DNA of 64,000 nt, taken from Myxococcales bacterium. Its GTDB lineage: Bacteria > Myxococcota_A > UBA9160 > UBA4427. A program made the position numbers and the translations under genes. How positions within the stretch are numbered: the stretch's first letter is position 1; each line of letters starts with the position of its first letter. This document shows, in pieces, positions 14,973-25,113 of this stretch. The stretch is taken from NCBI GenBank assembly GCA_012960035.1, contig DUBZ01000041.1:62407-126406 (forward strand), in the 5' to 3' direction. The notes under the pieces are model-generated. The model was not told the DNA's origin and did no database searches. It saw only the letters and a program-made list of their open reading frames with translations.

Positions 14973-17060
14973 GTGAGGAGGCTTTTGGTGAATCGTCTTT
15001 CAAATCCTGGCATGGCCGTCGTTTGGGCCGCGTCGATGACGTTGATCTTGACCATGGGAGCATGCGGAGATTCAGAACCAGCCGCCAAGCCTGCCGATCC
15101 GTCGCCAGCAGCGGAAGCACCCGTTCCCGAAAAAGCCGTCGTCGAGCACCCCGAGAAGTACAGCGAAACGCGCGAAGCCTGCGACGACTACACGCCGCTG
15201 CGGCAACCTCTCTTTGGGGATACCCACGTGCATACGAGCTTTTCGTTCGATGCTGCTGCGAACACAACCGGGTCCACGCCCGTCGACGCCAACCGCTTTG
15301 CGCGGGGCGAGTCGATCGCGTTCTGGCCGATGGGCGAAGACGGCAAACCCGCCGGCACGTTCAAGATCGACCGACCGCTGGACTTTCTCGCGGTAACGGA
15401 CCACGGCGAATTCTTGGGCGAACGTTCGCTGTGCCGCGAGGTGAACTCACCTCGCTACGATTCTGACTTCTGCAAGGGGACCCGGGTGAGCGAACGTCAA
15501 AGCATGATGATGTTCGCAGCGGTGATCACAACAGAAGATCCTGCGCGGGTGCCGGAGGTATGCGGGGAGGACGGTCAGCTCTGTCGCGACTTTGCGAAGG
15601 CTCCGTGGCAGAAGATCATCGAAGCGTCGGAGGAGGCTTATGATCGAAGCTCGACGTGCGAGTTTACGAGCTTTATCGCTTACGAATACACGGGCACGCC
15701 GGGCACGTCGAACTATCACCGCAACGTCATCTTCCGCAACAACAATGTTCCAGACCTGCCGGTCTCCTACATCGACGCGCCCCTCGACAGCAAACTATGG
15801 GCCCGCCTCGACGAGGTCTGCACCGACGAAGCGGGATGCGACTACATCACGATCCCGCACAATTCGAACCTTGCGAATGGCCGCATGGGTCCTTACATGA
15901 AGCTCGAGCCCACCAAGGCAAACCGCATCGCTTACGCGGAAAAGCGACAGCAGCGTGAGCCCATCATCGAAATCTTTCAGCACAAGGGCGCATCTGAATG
16001 TGTGAATGGCTTGTCGATGATCCTGGGTCCGCCGGACGAACTGTGTGATGTTGAGGCGGTGCGGGTGATGGGGCGCAACGAAACGTTTGCGACCCGCGAA
16101 CGTGTTGGCAACAAAATTGTTTTGGGCGAAACCAGTCGCGTCACCGATGAGTGCGGGGACGGTACAGGCGACAGCGGAATGTTGGGTGCGGGCTGCATCG
16201 ACGAGACGGACTTCGTTCGTTCAGGCTTGCTTGTGGGGCTCAACGAAGAGAACGACATCGGCATCAATCCAATGAAGCTCGGCATCATTGCCGCCACCGA
16301 CACCCATGCCGCGACCCCGGGCTCGGTTTCGGAATCGGATTGGCGTGGTGCCGTGAGCGGCGAGTCGACGCCGCTTGAACGACTGCAGCCCGGCCTGCTC
16401 ACCAGTGGCATTAAGGGCAACCCCGGCGGTCTCGCTGGGGTCTGGGCCGAAGAGAATTCTCGTGACTCGATCTTTGATGCCATGAAGCGCCGAGAAGTGT
16501 TCGGCACTTCGGGCCCCCGCATCGTGCCGCGTTTCTTCGGGGGTTGGAATTACCCGGACGATCTCTGCGATGACCCACACCGCGTCGAACAGGCGTATCG
16601 CGATGGCGTGCCGATGGGTGGCGACTTTGAGCAAGCCCCGATCGACACGGCGCCCGTGTTCCTCGCGTTCGCATCCCGCGATCCGGGTGAAGGCTCGAGA
16701 CCATTGCAACAGATGCAGCTCATCAAGGGTTGGGTCGATGCCGAAGGCAAGATGTACAACGAAGTGATGCCGATCGCGGGGACGCCGAACAATGGGGCGG
16801 ACGTCGATTCCACCTCGGCCGAGTCTCGCGGCGACGGTCATGACACGTTGTGCCGGGTTTATCGCGATGCCTCGTTCGACCCGGCGCTTGCGGCGTACTA
16901 CTACCTTCGCGTCGTCGAAAACCCGACGGCAAGGTGGAGCGTGCACGACTGCATGCGAATCCCCGAAGCGGATCGCCCCGCGGTGTGCAGCGATGGCTCG
17001 TACCCGTCGACCATCCAGGAAATGGCCTGGACGTCGCCTATCTGGTATCGCCCGAACTAA
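14973..17060 (+). CDS. DUF3604 domain lipoprotein (PHP-like metal-dependent hydrolase fold)
   Basis: A 695-residue protein with a lipoprotein-type signal (hydrophobic stretch ending MGAC, about residues 23-31) and a Pro/Ala-rich linker. The DUF3604 body starts with LFGDTHVHTSFSFDA (about 80-94), then LDFLAVTDHGEF and, further on, IAATDTHAATPG. These HxH and DH motifs resemble the metal ligands of PHP phosphoesterases. No function is established; the domain is common in marine and soil proteobacteria. GTG start with GGGGAGA upstream. Stands alone; convergent with the trmL operon. Confidence 0.9.
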   Translation: MRRLLVNRLSNPGMAVVWAASMTLILTMGACGDSEPAAKPADPSPAAEAPVPEKAVVEHPEKYSETREACDDYTPLRQPLFGDTHVHTSFSFDAAANTTGSTPVDANRFARGESIAFWPMGEDGKPAGTFKIDRPLDFLAVTDHGEFLGERSLCREVNSPRYDSDFCKGTRVSERQSMMMFAAVITTEDPARVPEVCGEDGQLCRDFAKAPWQKIIEASEEAYDRSSTCEFTSFIAYEYTGTPGTSNYHRNVIFRNNNVPDLPVSYIDAPLDSKLWARLDEVCTDEAGCDYITIPHNSNLANGRMGPYMKLEPTKANRIAYAEKRQQREPIIEIFQHKGASECVNGLSMILGPPDELCDVEAVRVMGRNETFATRERVGNKIVLGETSRVTDECGDGTGDSGMLGAGCIDETDFVRSGLLVGLNEENDIGINPMKLGIIAATDTHAATPGSVSESDWRGAVSGESTPLERLQPGLLTSGIKGNPGGLAGVWAEENSRDSIFDAMKRREVFGTSGPRIVPRFFGGWNYPDDLCDDPHRVEQAYRDGVPMGGDFEQAPIDTAPVFLAFASRDPGEGSRPLQQMQLIKGWVDAEGKMYNEVMPIAGTPNNGADVDSTSAESRGDGHDTLCRVYRDASFDPALAAYYYLRVVENPTARWSVHDCMRIPEADRPAVCSDGSYPSTIQEMAWTSPIWYRPN

Positions 17061-17145
17061 GAGGCCGCCCCGAGGTTTTCGCGACCCCTGGACGCCGTGG
17101 CATCGCCGGTGTCTGCAATTTCTTGGTTCGCGGCCAGGCGAGCCG

Positions 17146-17628
17146 CTACTCGAGAGACGTAAGGCCACCCGTATGATTGAGGGCTGTGTAAGCACTCAGG
17201 CACACGATGCTGGCGAGGTTGAGGCTGCGTACGTTCTCGCGGATTGGGACGCGCACTCGTTGGGAGGGGTGGGTTTCGAGCAGTTCTTTCGGGAGCCCTG
17301 TTGATTCTCGACCAAAGACCAAGATGTCATCGGGTTGAAAGTCGACTTCGAAGAGCGAGTCGCCTCCCCGTGCGGTGAACAGTCGCAGTCGGTCGTTGAA
17401 TGGAGTTGCGGAGTCCACCTCGAGCGCCTTCGTGAGTGCAGGCCAATCGGAATGAACCGTCATGTCGACGTCAGGCCAGTAGTCGAGGCCCGCGCGCTTT
17501 AGGTGCTTGCTGTCGAGACTGAAGCCGATCGGTTCCACCAGGTGGAGTCGCAGGCCGATCGCCGCGGCAAGACGCGCGGTACTCCCCGTATTCGGAGGAA
17601 TTTCTGGATGAACGAGAACGATTTCCAT
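17146..17628 (-). CDS. trmL: tRNA (cytidine/uridine-2'-O-)-methyltransferase TrmL
   Basis: A 160-residue minimal SPOUT protein lacking extra domains, as in TrmL, which methylates the wobble ribose of certain leucine tRNAs. Visible: EIVLVHPEIPPNTGSTARL (2-20), HLVEPIGFSLDSKHLKRAGLDYW, LVFGRESTGLPKELL and the knot motif IPIRENVRSLNLASIVCLSAY-like segment (VPIRENVRSLNLA). Start placed at the MEIVLVHPE position, 31 bases after pheT, so it is the third gene of a pheS-pheT-trmL unit. Confidence 0.94.
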   Translation of the reverse strand: MEIVLVHPEIPPNTGSTARLAAAIGLRLHLVEPIGFSLDSKHLKRAGLDYWPDVDMTVHSDWPALTKALEVDSATPFNDRLRLFTARGGDSLFEVDFQPDDILVFGRESTGLPKELLETHPSQRVRVPIRENVRSLNLASIVCLSAYTALNHTGGLTSLE

Positions 17629-17659
17629 CGGCGGGACGCTGCAAGAGGTCGCTGAGCGA

Positions 17660-20083
17660 CTACTTGCGCAGTCGTCCGTCGAGCGCATCGAGGCCCTTTT
17701 CGAATCGCTTCAAGAACTTCGCTTGGTCTTTGTCCGTGAGGGTCTTCGTGTCGGACTGAAGAACCACGTGGTAGGCGAGGCTCTTGCGCCCGGCGCCGAC
17801 GTTGTCGCCTGTATAGACGTCAAATAGTTCGGTGCTCGTGACTTGCTTCTTTCCCGCAGTCTCAATGACCGCGACGAGCTCTGCCGCTTGGGTTTGTTCG
17901 GGCATGTCGACCGCGACATCAACCTTGATTCCCGGGAAGCGGGGAATCGCTCGATAGTCCGGCCCACGTTCTGCGGCGGCGAGGAGTTCGTCGATCGAGA
18001 CTTCGGCGATCGCAACGTCACTGGTGAGGTCACCGTCGAGACCGAGGTCGCGCGCGATGCCGGGTTCGAGTGTCGCAATGTAGAGCGCCGGTTCGTCGCG
18101 GCCGGCGAATTTTCCAACCAGCGCTCGCGCGCCGTGTCCCCAGGCCGGCGCGTCGCTGGCTTGGTCGATCGCGGGAGCCTTCAAACCCAAGTGATGAATC
18201 AAGTCGACGACGACGCCGTACAGACGCGCGAACGCGTTGTCGTCGAAAGCGGACTTTTTGCCGGGAGGCGTAGTCGCCCATGCGAGTGCGAGACGGTGGA
18301 CTTCTCGGGGTTCGCCTTTTTCATTCGCATTCTCGGGGTGGTAGCCCTTACCGATCTCGAACAATCGCACGTCCCCGCGTTGGCGTCGGTTCGGTTCGAG
18401 TACTTGAAGCAGTGACGGCGCAATGCTTCGGCGCATGCGCGAGATTGACTGGTCCATCGGGTTCACGATGCGAATGTGGGGCAGCTCGTCCTCGCCCAGG
18501 CGCTTTACCATGGTATCGGGAACGAACGAATAACTCATGACCTCGTGAAACGACGGCGAGCCTGAAAGTCGGTCCTGAATTTTGCGAACCATCAGCCGGC
18601 GGGTGTCGCGGACCGGCGGGGCGATCTCGGCCATGAGTGGCTGCTCGGGAATATTTCCGTAGCGGTAAACGCGGCCAATCTCTTCGACAAGGTCTTGCTC
18701 GATCGCGATGTCCTTCGTCGCACGGGCCGAAGGAATGCCGACGTCGAATGCGTCGCCCTTCGGCGCAACCTCGAAGCCCAGTCGCGTGAGAATGTCTTCG
18801 AGTTCCGCGTCCGGGATGTCCTTGCCCAGTGCCGTGCGAACCCGGGACGGGCGCATCGTAATCGTGCTCGCCGGGTCGCTCCAATCGCCTGCGTCAGCGA
18901 GCTGCGCGGGAAACGTGACATCGGGCTGAAGGCCAAGAAGCAGCTGCGCGAAATGTCCCGCGGCTTTGAGGGGAAGTGTCGGGTCCAAGCTCTTTTCGAA
19001 CCGAGACGACGACTCTGTGCGCAGGCCGAGATGCGTTGACGTACGTCGGACGACCGTTGGATGGAAAGTCGCGACTTCGAGGAGCAATTGGCTGGTGTCG
19101 TCGCCGACCTTGGAGGTTTCACCGCCCATGACGCCTGCGAGCGCGATTGGCGTATCTCCGGAACAAATGAGCAAGTCGGCCGGTCGGAGTTTGCGTTCTT
19201 CGCCGTCGAGGGTGGTGATGGTTTCGCCTTCTTTGGCGTCGCGCACCACGATGCCATCCTTCGAGAGCTGCTTCGCATCAAAGGTGTGATTCGGCTGGCC
19301 GATGTCGAGCATGACAAAGTTCGAAAGGTCGACGATCTGATCGATCGGCCGTTGTCCGACCGCGAGCAGGAGAAACTGCAGCCACGAAGGGGAAGGCAAG
19401 GGCTTCGCGTTTTCGATACTGAGACCGAGGTAGCGACTGCAAGCTTCCGACTCGACTTGGAGATTGATCGGCGTGCCGTTCCCGAGTGCGGGCAATGAAA
19501 CGTCGAGCGGCAATAGCGGTCGCTTGTAAATCGCGCCGACCTCGGCCGCGATGCCACGGTGGCCCCAGAGGTCTGGACGATGGGTAAGCGACTTGTTGTC
19601 GATCTCGATGATCCAGTCGTCGATTCCGAGAGCCTTAGAAACCGGCGTGCCGACTTTGCAGTCGCTTGGCAGAACCCAGATGCCGTCGTGATTGTCGCCG
19701 AGCTCGAGTTCGCGTTCCGAGCAGATCATGCCGCGCGACTCGACGCCACGGATCTTCGACTTCTTGATCTTGAAGTCACCGGGAAGCACCGTGCCCACGG
19801 TTGCGACCGCGACGTTCTGACCTCGGTCAACGTTCGGTGCGCCGCAAACGATCTGCACCGGTTCGTCTTCGCCAACGTCGACCTTGCACAGTGACAACTT
19901 GTCTGCGTCCGGGTGTTGTTCCTTGGAAATGACATGGCCGACCACGACGTCGAGCAAATGCGGCGCAAAGGCTTCGACGCCTTCGACCTCTGCGGTCGAG
20001 AGCGTCAAGTCGTTGGCGAGGGTCTCGGGATCAATCCCTTCGAGGTTGACGTGGCGTGCAAGCCAGCGAAAAGAAATCAACAT
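17660..20083 (-). CDS. pheT: Phenylalanyl-tRNA synthetase beta subunit
   Basis: An 807-residue PheT of normal length. It has the EMAP-type tRNA-binding domain near residues 45-150 (VVGHVISKEQHPDADKLSLC, VCGAPNVDRGQNVAVA), the B3/B4 editing region (TLDGEERKL, ALAGVMGG), the B5 domain, the catalytic-like core (HEVMSYSFV, NPMDQSISRMRRSIAPSLL) and the C-terminal FDX-ACB anticodon-binding domain starting at IPRFPGIKVDVAV. The start codon overlaps the pheS stop. With PheS it forms the alpha2-beta2 enzyme that charges tRNA-Phe in the cytoplasm. Confidence 0.97.
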   Translation of the reverse strand: MLISFRWLARHVNLEGIDPETLANDLTLSTAEVEGVEAFAPHLLDVVVGHVISKEQHPDADKLSLCKVDVGEDEPVQIVCGAPNVDRGQNVAVATVGTVLPGDFKIKKSKIRGVESRGMICSERELELGDNHDGIWVLPSDCKVGTPVSKALGIDDWIIEIDNKSLTHRPDLWGHRGIAAEVGAIYKRPLLPLDVSLPALGNGTPINLQVESEACSRYLGLSIENAKPLPSPSWLQFLLLAVGQRPIDQIVDLSNFVMLDIGQPNHTFDAKQLSKDGIVVRDAKEGETITTLDGEERKLRPADLLICSGDTPIALAGVMGGETSKVGDDTSQLLLEVATFHPTVVRRTSTHLGLRTESSSRFEKSLDPTLPLKAAGHFAQLLLGLQPDVTFPAQLADAGDWSDPASTITMRPSRVRTALGKDIPDAELEDILTRLGFEVAPKGDAFDVGIPSARATKDIAIEQDLVEEIGRVYRYGNIPEQPLMAEIAPPVRDTRRLMVRKIQDRLSGSPSFHEVMSYSFVPDTMVKRLGEDELPHIRIVNPMDQSISRMRRSIAPSLLQVLEPNRRQRGDVRLFEIGKGYHPENANEKGEPREVHRLALAWATTPPGKKSAFDDNAFARLYGVVVDLIHHLGLKAPAIDQASDAPAWGHGARALVGKFAGRDEPALYIATLEPGIARDLGLDGDLTSDVAIAEVSIDELLAAAERGPDYRAIPRFPGIKVDVAVDMPEQTQAAELVAVIETAGKKQVTSTELFDVYTGDNVGAGRKSLAYHVVLQSDTKTLTDKDQAKFLKRFEKGLDALDGRLRK

Positions 20084-21102
20084 TAGAACTGCTCCAAGAA
20101 GCGCATGTCGCCGCCAAGCAAGTGACGCACGTCATCGATGCGGTAACGAAGCATAGCCAGGCGAGAGAGCCCGAGACCAAATGCGAAGCCGCTCCATTCT
20201 TCAGGGTCGATGCCGCTCATCTTCAAAACGTTCGGGTGTACCAAGCCGCAAGGCAAAAGTTCGATCCAAGTTGTGCGGCCGCAAACACTGCAACCGCCTT
20301 CGCAGAACGGGCAGCGCGCATCGAGTTCGAAGCCTGGTTCAACGAACGGGAAATGCCCCGGGCGCAGTCGCACTTCGACGTCGCGGTGGAAGATGCCGCG
20401 GAGCAACGTCTTCATCGCGCCGATCAAGTGTCCGACTGAGATGTCTTTTCCGATCACCATACCTTCCATCTGATGGAAGGTGTGTTCGTGGCTCGCGTCG
20501 GTGGTTTCGTTCCGAAAACAGCGTCCGGGGGCCACGATGCGAAAGGGCGGGTCGAGCTTTTCCATCGCGCGCACCTGCACCGGTGACGTGTGCGGGCGTA
20601 GAGACAAGTCGCCGGCGTCGTCGCAATAGAAGGTGTCTTGAGAATCCCGCGCGGGATGATCGCGTCCAATGTTCAGCGCTTCGAAGTTATAATGATCGAG
20701 TTCAACTTCGGGGCCGTCTAGCACCGTATATCCCATGGAAAGGAACAGGTCTTCGAGCTGGCGCGTGAGCTGGGTGATCGGATGCAGGGAGCCGCTCTGA
20801 AGCGTCTTCGGCGGAAGCGTGGCATCAAAACCATCGCCACTTCGTTCGGCAGAGAGCGTCGACTGTGCGAGTTCGGCCTGGCGCGCGTCGAGGCTTTCTT
20901 GGATCGCCTTCTTTAGGATATTGGCGTTCTTGCCAACGTCCCGGCGTTCTTCGGGCGGCAAGGTCGGGATCGACGCGAGGAGTGCCGCGACCGCGCCCTT
21001 TTTCCCCAGAAATTCTCGCTCGATCTCCTTGAGTGAGTCATGGGTAGACGCTGCGAGGATTTGCTCCTTCGCGCGCTTCAATAGGTCGTCGTGACTCTCC
21101 AT
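20083..21102 (-). CDS. pheS: Phenylalanyl-tRNA synthetase alpha subunit
   Basis: A 339-residue class II synthetase catalytic subunit. An N-terminal coiled coil (about 1-85) is followed by HPITQLTRQLEDLFLSMGY, motif 2 FRNETTDASHEHTFHQMEG (about 196-214) and motif 3 GFAFGLGLSRLAMLRY (about 306-321), the ATP- and Phe-binding elements. Four cysteines in CPFCEGGCSVCG are a conserved feature of many PheS. It leads the pheS-pheT-trmL operon, divergent from glnS; the 148-base gap shows no Phe-rich leader peptide or T-box. Confidence 0.97.
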   Translation of the reverse strand: MESHDDLLKRAKEQILAASTHDSLKEIEREFLGKKGAVAALLASIPTLPPEERRDVGKNANILKKAIQESLDARQAELAQSTLSAERSGDGFDATLPPKTLQSGSLHPITQLTRQLEDLFLSMGYTVLDGPEVELDHYNFEALNIGRDHPARDSQDTFYCDDAGDLSLRPHTSPVQVRAMEKLDPPFRIVAPGRCFRNETTDASHEHTFHQMEGMVIGKDISVGHLIGAMKTLLRGIFHRDVEVRLRPGHFPFVEPGFELDARCPFCEGGCSVCGRTTWIELLPCGLVHPNVLKMSGIDPEEWSGFAFGLGLSRLAMLRYRIDDVRHLLGGDMRFLEQF

Positions 21103-21250
21103 GGGTTCTCCGAGAGGGGGTCGTGGCTGCCGCGAAAAATGGCGCGATCGAATTTTGCGGGGGGTGGGGGGTTGGATTGATCTAAGTTGCTGATTTGGTT
21201 AGCGTAACGCGCCGCGTAATGCACGGCGATCTAGCCGGGGGAGAAGTTCG

Positions 21251-22948
21251 TTGAGCGTTAAAGAACCCACTGATACGGAAAAGCTGAACGACTTCGTTCG
21301 CACCATCATCGCCGATGATGTCGCGTCGAACAAGCATGGTGGCAGCGTCGTTACGAGATTTCCGCCTGAACCGAGCGGCCTACTTCACATCGGCCACGCC
21401 AAGGCGATCTGCCTCGACTTTGGGGTCGCGAGCGAGTTCGGGGGTCGTTGCCACCTGCGCTTCGACGACACCAACCCCGAAGTCGAAGAAGACGAATACG
21501 TTCAGTCCATTCATCGAGACATCAAATGGTTGGGCTTCGATTGGGGCGAGCATTTCTACCACGCCTCCGACTATTTTGAGCGGCTATATGACTTCGCGGT
21601 AGAATTGATCGGCAAAGGCAGCGCCTATGTGTGCGACTGGAGTTCGGAAGAAATCGCGGCCAACCGCGGCACGTTGACCGAGCCGGCGAATGCGAGCCCG
21701 GGGCGTTCTCGCTCGGTCGAAGAGAACCTCGATCTCTTCGCACGCATGCGCGCGGGCGAATTCGAAGAGGGTGCCTGTGTGGTTCGGGCGAAGATCGACC
21801 TTGGCTCGTCGGTGCTGCCCCTGCGCGACCCGACGATTTACCGAATTCTGAAGACCCCTCATCACCGCACCGGAACCGAATGGTGTGTGTATCCGATGTA
21901 CGACTTCGCACACTGCCTGTCGGACTCTCTCGAATTGATCACCCACTCGCTGTGCACGCTTGAATTCATAGATCGACGGCCGCTTTACGAGTGGTTCCTG
22001 GCGCAGCTCGATGTGCCGTCGAACCCACAGCAGATCGAATTCGCCCGTCTCAATGTCGCCTACACGGTGACGTCCAAGCGGAACCTCAAGCGCTTTGTCG
22101 AAGAAGGTTTCGTATCGGGCTGGGACGACCCGCGTATGCCGACCCTCGCTGGCCTGCGGCGCCGCGGGTACACGCCAGAGTCCATCCGCAACTTCTGCAA
22201 GGGCGTTGGCGTCGCGAAGCGCGAGAACTTGATTCAGGTCGCCCGGCTCGAGTTCAGCGTTCGCGAACATTTGAATCGCATCGCAGACCGCCGCATGGCT
22301 GTGTTGAAGCCGCTCAAGGTCGTCATCACGAACTATCCCGAAGACGAAATCGAACAGCTCGACGCCATCAACAACCCCGAAGACCCGGGCGCAGGTTCGC
22401 GGCAGGTTCCGTTTTCGCGGGAGATCTACATCGAGCAGGACGACTTCATGGAGGACGCACCCAAGAAGTTCTTCCGTCTTTCACAGGGACGAGAAGTGCG
22501 GCTTCGCTACGCGTACTTCGTGACCTGCAATGATGTCATCAAGGATGACGCTGGGAATGTCGTCGAGCTTCACTGCACCTATGACCCTGCGACGCGCGGT
22601 GGCAACTCGCCGGACGGTCGCAAGGTGAAAGGGACGCTGCATTGGGTATCCGCGGCTGCGGGCGTTCCCGCCGAAGTGCGCCTTTACGACACGTTGCTCG
22701 ACCTCGAAGATCCGTCCGACCTCGAAGAGGGCAAGACACTTCTCGATCATGTTCGACCGAACTCTCTCGAGACGTTGACCGACTGCGTCGTTGAGCCGAT
22801 CCTCGCGGATACACCAGAAGGAACATCGGTTCAGTTCGAGCGGCTCGGCTATTACTGCGTCGATCCCGATTCCGAAGCCGGGCGTCCGGTGTTTAATCGC
22901 ACCGTCACACTTCGGGATACGTGGGCCAAAGTCGCTAAAAAGAAATAG
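21251..22948 (+). CDS. glnS: Glutaminyl-tRNA synthetase
   Basis: A 565-residue class I synthetase charging tRNA-Gln. The HIGH motif is intact (LLHIGHAKA, about 45-53), as are [10 protein letters not shown] and the KMSKS-equivalent, which reads [10 protein letters not shown] in place of the more usual VMSKR, followed by the [21 protein letters not shown] signature. The C-terminal beta-barrel anticodon domains are full length. Starts TTG 21251. Presence of GlnRS rather than reliance on GatCAB transamidation is found in gamma/beta-proteobacteria and several Myxococcota-type lineages. Followed after eight bases by the carotenoid oxygenase gene. Confidence 0.96.
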   Translation: MSVKEPTDTEKLNDFVRTIIADDVASNKHGGSVVTRFPPEPSGLLHIGHAKAICLDFGVASEFGGRCHLRFDDTNPEVEEDEYVQSIHRDIKWLGFDWGEHFYHASDYFERLYDFAVELIGKGSAYVCDWSSEEIAANRGTLTEPANASPGRSRSVEENLDLFARMRAGEFEEGACVVRAKIDLGSSVLPLRDPTIYRILKTPHHRTGTEWCVYPMYDFAHCLSDSLELITHSLCTLEFIDRRPLYEWFLAQLDVPSNPQQIEFARLNVAYTVTSKRNLKRFVEEGFVSGWDDPRMPTLAGLRRRGYTPESIRNFCKGVGVAKRENLIQVARLEFSVREHLNRIADRRMAVLKPLKVVITNYPEDEIEQLDAINNPEDPGAGSRQVPFSREIYIEQDDFMEDAPKKFFRLSQGREVRLRYAYFVTCNDVIKDDAGNVVELHCTYDPATRGGNSPDGRKVKGTLHWVSAAAGVPAEVRLYDTLLDLEDPSDLEEGKTLLDHVRPNSLETLTDCVVEPILADTPEGTSVQFERLGYYCVDPDSEAGRPVFNRTVTLRDTWAKVAKKK

Positions 22949-22956
22949 GAGACAGC

Positions 22957-24276
22957 ATGGACAAAACTCCCTTCTATCTGCAGGGCAATTTCGGTCCGGT
23001 TGACGACGAGGTCGAAGCCTTCGATCTAAAAGTCGAGGGTGAGATCCCCGAGTATCTCGAGGGGATGTTCTTGCGCAACGGCCCAAACCCGACCCGTGGC
23101 GACCCGGGACATTGGTTTTTCGGCGACGGCATGATCCACGCCACCCGGCTCGAAGGAGGGCGCGCGTCGTGGTATCGCAACCGCTACGTCGACACGGCTT
23201 CGAGGCGCGGCGCACCGGCCATGCAACTGACCGAAGACTTGAAGTTCGACCATACCGTGGGTGTGTCGAATACCCACGTGGTGTCGCACGCGGGCAAGAT
23301 CTTGGCCTTGGTCGAATCGTCGTATCCCGCAGAACTGGACCGCGAACTCAATACCGTGGGGCCGCTTGATTTCGACGGCAAACTCACGACGTCGTTCACC
23401 GCGCACCCGAAGGTCTGCGCCAAGACGGGCGAGATGCTGGCGTTCGGGTACAGCGCGCTGCCGCCGTTCTTGACCTATCACCGCATCAGTCCCGATGGCA
23501 CGCTGGTGCAAAGCGAAGAAATCAAAGTCCCCGGTTCGACCATGATGCACGATTTTTCGGTGACCGAGAACCACGTCGTGTTCATGGACCTTCCAATTGT
23601 CTTTAAAGCGGAGCAGGTTACGTCCGGCATGCCGTATCAGTGGGACGCGTCCTATGGTGCGCGGCTTGGTGTTATGCCCCGCAACGGTTCGAATGCCGAC
23701 GTGGTTTGGATGGAGATCGAGCCGTGCTTCGTTTTTCATCCGATGAACGCATACGAGCGCGATGGCAGGATCGTGATGGACGTTGTTCGCTACCCCGAGT
23801 TCATGTCGGGAGGACCGTTCGCGACGGACGCCGGTGAACTGTGGCGTTGGACGATTGATCTCGCCGCCCACATCGTAAAGGAAGAGAAGCTCGACGATCG
23901 AGCCACGGAATTTCCGCGCATCGACCCGCGCCGGGAATGCCTCGAGAATCGCTACGGCTATGCAGTGCTAAACGGCAGCGGCAAAGGATTGAGCTTCGAA
24001 GGCCTGGTCAAGCACGACCTCGAACGCGGGACCAGCGAAGTGCACAACTTCGGCCCCGGGGCCGCGCCGAGCGAGTGCGTGTTCGTGCCCGCCGGCCCAG
24101 ACGCTGCCGAAGACGAGGGTGTCGTGATGGCGTACGTCTATCATGAAGACACCAACGCGAGCGAGTTTGTCGTGCTCGACGCCCAGAACTTCAGCAAGCC
24201 AGCGCTGGGAAGGGTCGCGTTGCCGCAGCGCGTTCCCTTCGGTTTCCACGGAAGCTGGTCTCCAGACCCGCGGTAG
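22957..24276 (+). CDS. Carotenoid-cleavage oxygenase family protein (RPE65-like)
   Basis: A 439-residue seven-bladed beta-propeller non-haem iron oxygenase. All four iron-binding histidines are found in family contexts: TAHPK (H150), MMHDFSVTENH (H198), FVFHPMNAYE (H261) and the C-terminal FGFHGSW (H431). The N-terminal FLRNGPNPTRGDPGHWFFGDGMIH signature is present in shortened form across residues 38-61. These enzymes split conjugated double bonds in carotenoids, stilbenes or lignin-derived isoeugenols; the substrate cannot be read here. GGAG lies just before ATG 22957; only eight bases separate it from glnS, so they are probably cotranscribed. Confidence 0.93.
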   Translation: MDKTPFYLQGNFGPVDDEVEAFDLKVEGEIPEYLEGMFLRNGPNPTRGDPGHWFFGDGMIHATRLEGGRASWYRNRYVDTASRRGAPAMQLTEDLKFDHTVGVSNTHVVSHAGKILALVESSYPAELDRELNTVGPLDFDGKLTTSFTAHPKVCAKTGEMLAFGYSALPPFLTYHRISPDGTLVQSEEIKVPGSTMMHDFSVTENHVVFMDLPIVFKAEQVTSGMPYQWDASYGARLGVMPRNGSNADVVWMEIEPCFVFHPMNAYERDGRIVMDVVRYPEFMSGGPFATDAGELWRWTIDLAAHIVKEEKLDDRATEFPRIDPRRECLENRYGYAVLNGSGKGLSFEGLVKHDLERGTSEVHNFGPGAAPSECVFVPAGPDAAEDEGVVMAYVYHEDTNASEFVVLDAQNFSKPALGRVALPQRVPFGFHGSWSPDPR

Positions 24277-24341
24277 AGCGATGCGCTGATTTGAGGCTGG
24301 CTGCTGAATCCGTGTTCGCCATCGACACGGGGTAGCGTCTT

Positions 24342-24953
24342 CTAGTCCGGAATTGCCATCCCCAGGGCGACGGCGGGGCGGGCTTCGATGCGCTCAAGCC
24401 ATTCGCATACGCGCTTGCTTGCGAGGAGTTCTTTGCTGCCGAGGTTCTTCATGATCTGCAGCCATGGGAAGTGCATGATGTCGCCGATGCTGTAGGGGCC
24501 GGCCAAGTATTGGCGGCCGTCGCTCAGGATGGTTTCGATGACGCCGACGAGTCGGATGACTTCGCCGCTGAAGATCTGAATCATTTCGACGTTCTTTTCG
24601 CCGTCTTTGCGAAGCGCTGCGCCGAGACGTCCGAGGTTCGGACCGATGCCACCGGTCTGGAAGAACGCGTATTGGATCGCCTCCATCCGCTGAACCGGAT
24701 CTTTCGGCAAGATGATCCCATTGGGGTCATATCTTTCGCCGAGGTGGAGCAAGATTGCACCCGATTCCCAAATCACTTGTCCATCGTCGTCGAGGACGGG
24801 AATTTTGTGGTTGGGGTTCATTGCCAAAAATTCATCTGACATCTGTTCTTCTTTGTCGAGGTGAACCCAACAAACGTCGTAGTCGAGCCCGAGTTCTTCG
24901 AGGGCGATCGAAATCTTGCGGCCGTTCGGAGTTCCCGCGGTGTAGAGAATCAT
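24342..24953 (-). CDS. Glutathione S-transferase family protein
   Basis: A 203-residue, two-domain GST. The N-terminal thioredoxin-like fold is clear (ILYTAGTPNGRKISIALEEL, then NPNHKIPVLDD around residues 50-60 with the cis-Pro, and ESGAILLHLGE for gamma-Glu binding). The C-terminal helical domain ends AIEARPAVALGMAIPD, typical of the nu/YghU-like or beta classes. Start set at ATG 24953, where family similarity begins. Divergent from the multiheme cytochrome gene. Function: conjugation or thiol reduction of unknown substrates. Confidence 0.92.
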   Translation of the reverse strand: MILYTAGTPNGRKISIALEELGLDYDVCWVHLDKEEQMSDEFLAMNPNHKIPVLDDDGQVIWESGAILLHLGERYDPNGIILPKDPVQRMEAIQYAFFQTGGIGPNLGRLGAALRKDGEKNVEMIQIFSGEVIRLVGVIETILSDGRQYLAGPYSIGDIMHFPWLQIMKNLGSKELLASKRVCEWLERIEARPAVALGMAIPD

Positions 24954-25113
24954 GTTCGAGCTTCCTTGATCATGGCGGTGGGTGAGGGCGCGAGTGCGCG
25001 ACACTAGCCGATCTGAAAGGCAGGCCGACGGACTCGCAGGGAGGGAAGTGCCGCGAGCGTCTTTGAAAATGGACAATGTGATAGTCTGACGCCAATGTGG
25101 ACGGTGATCGTCA

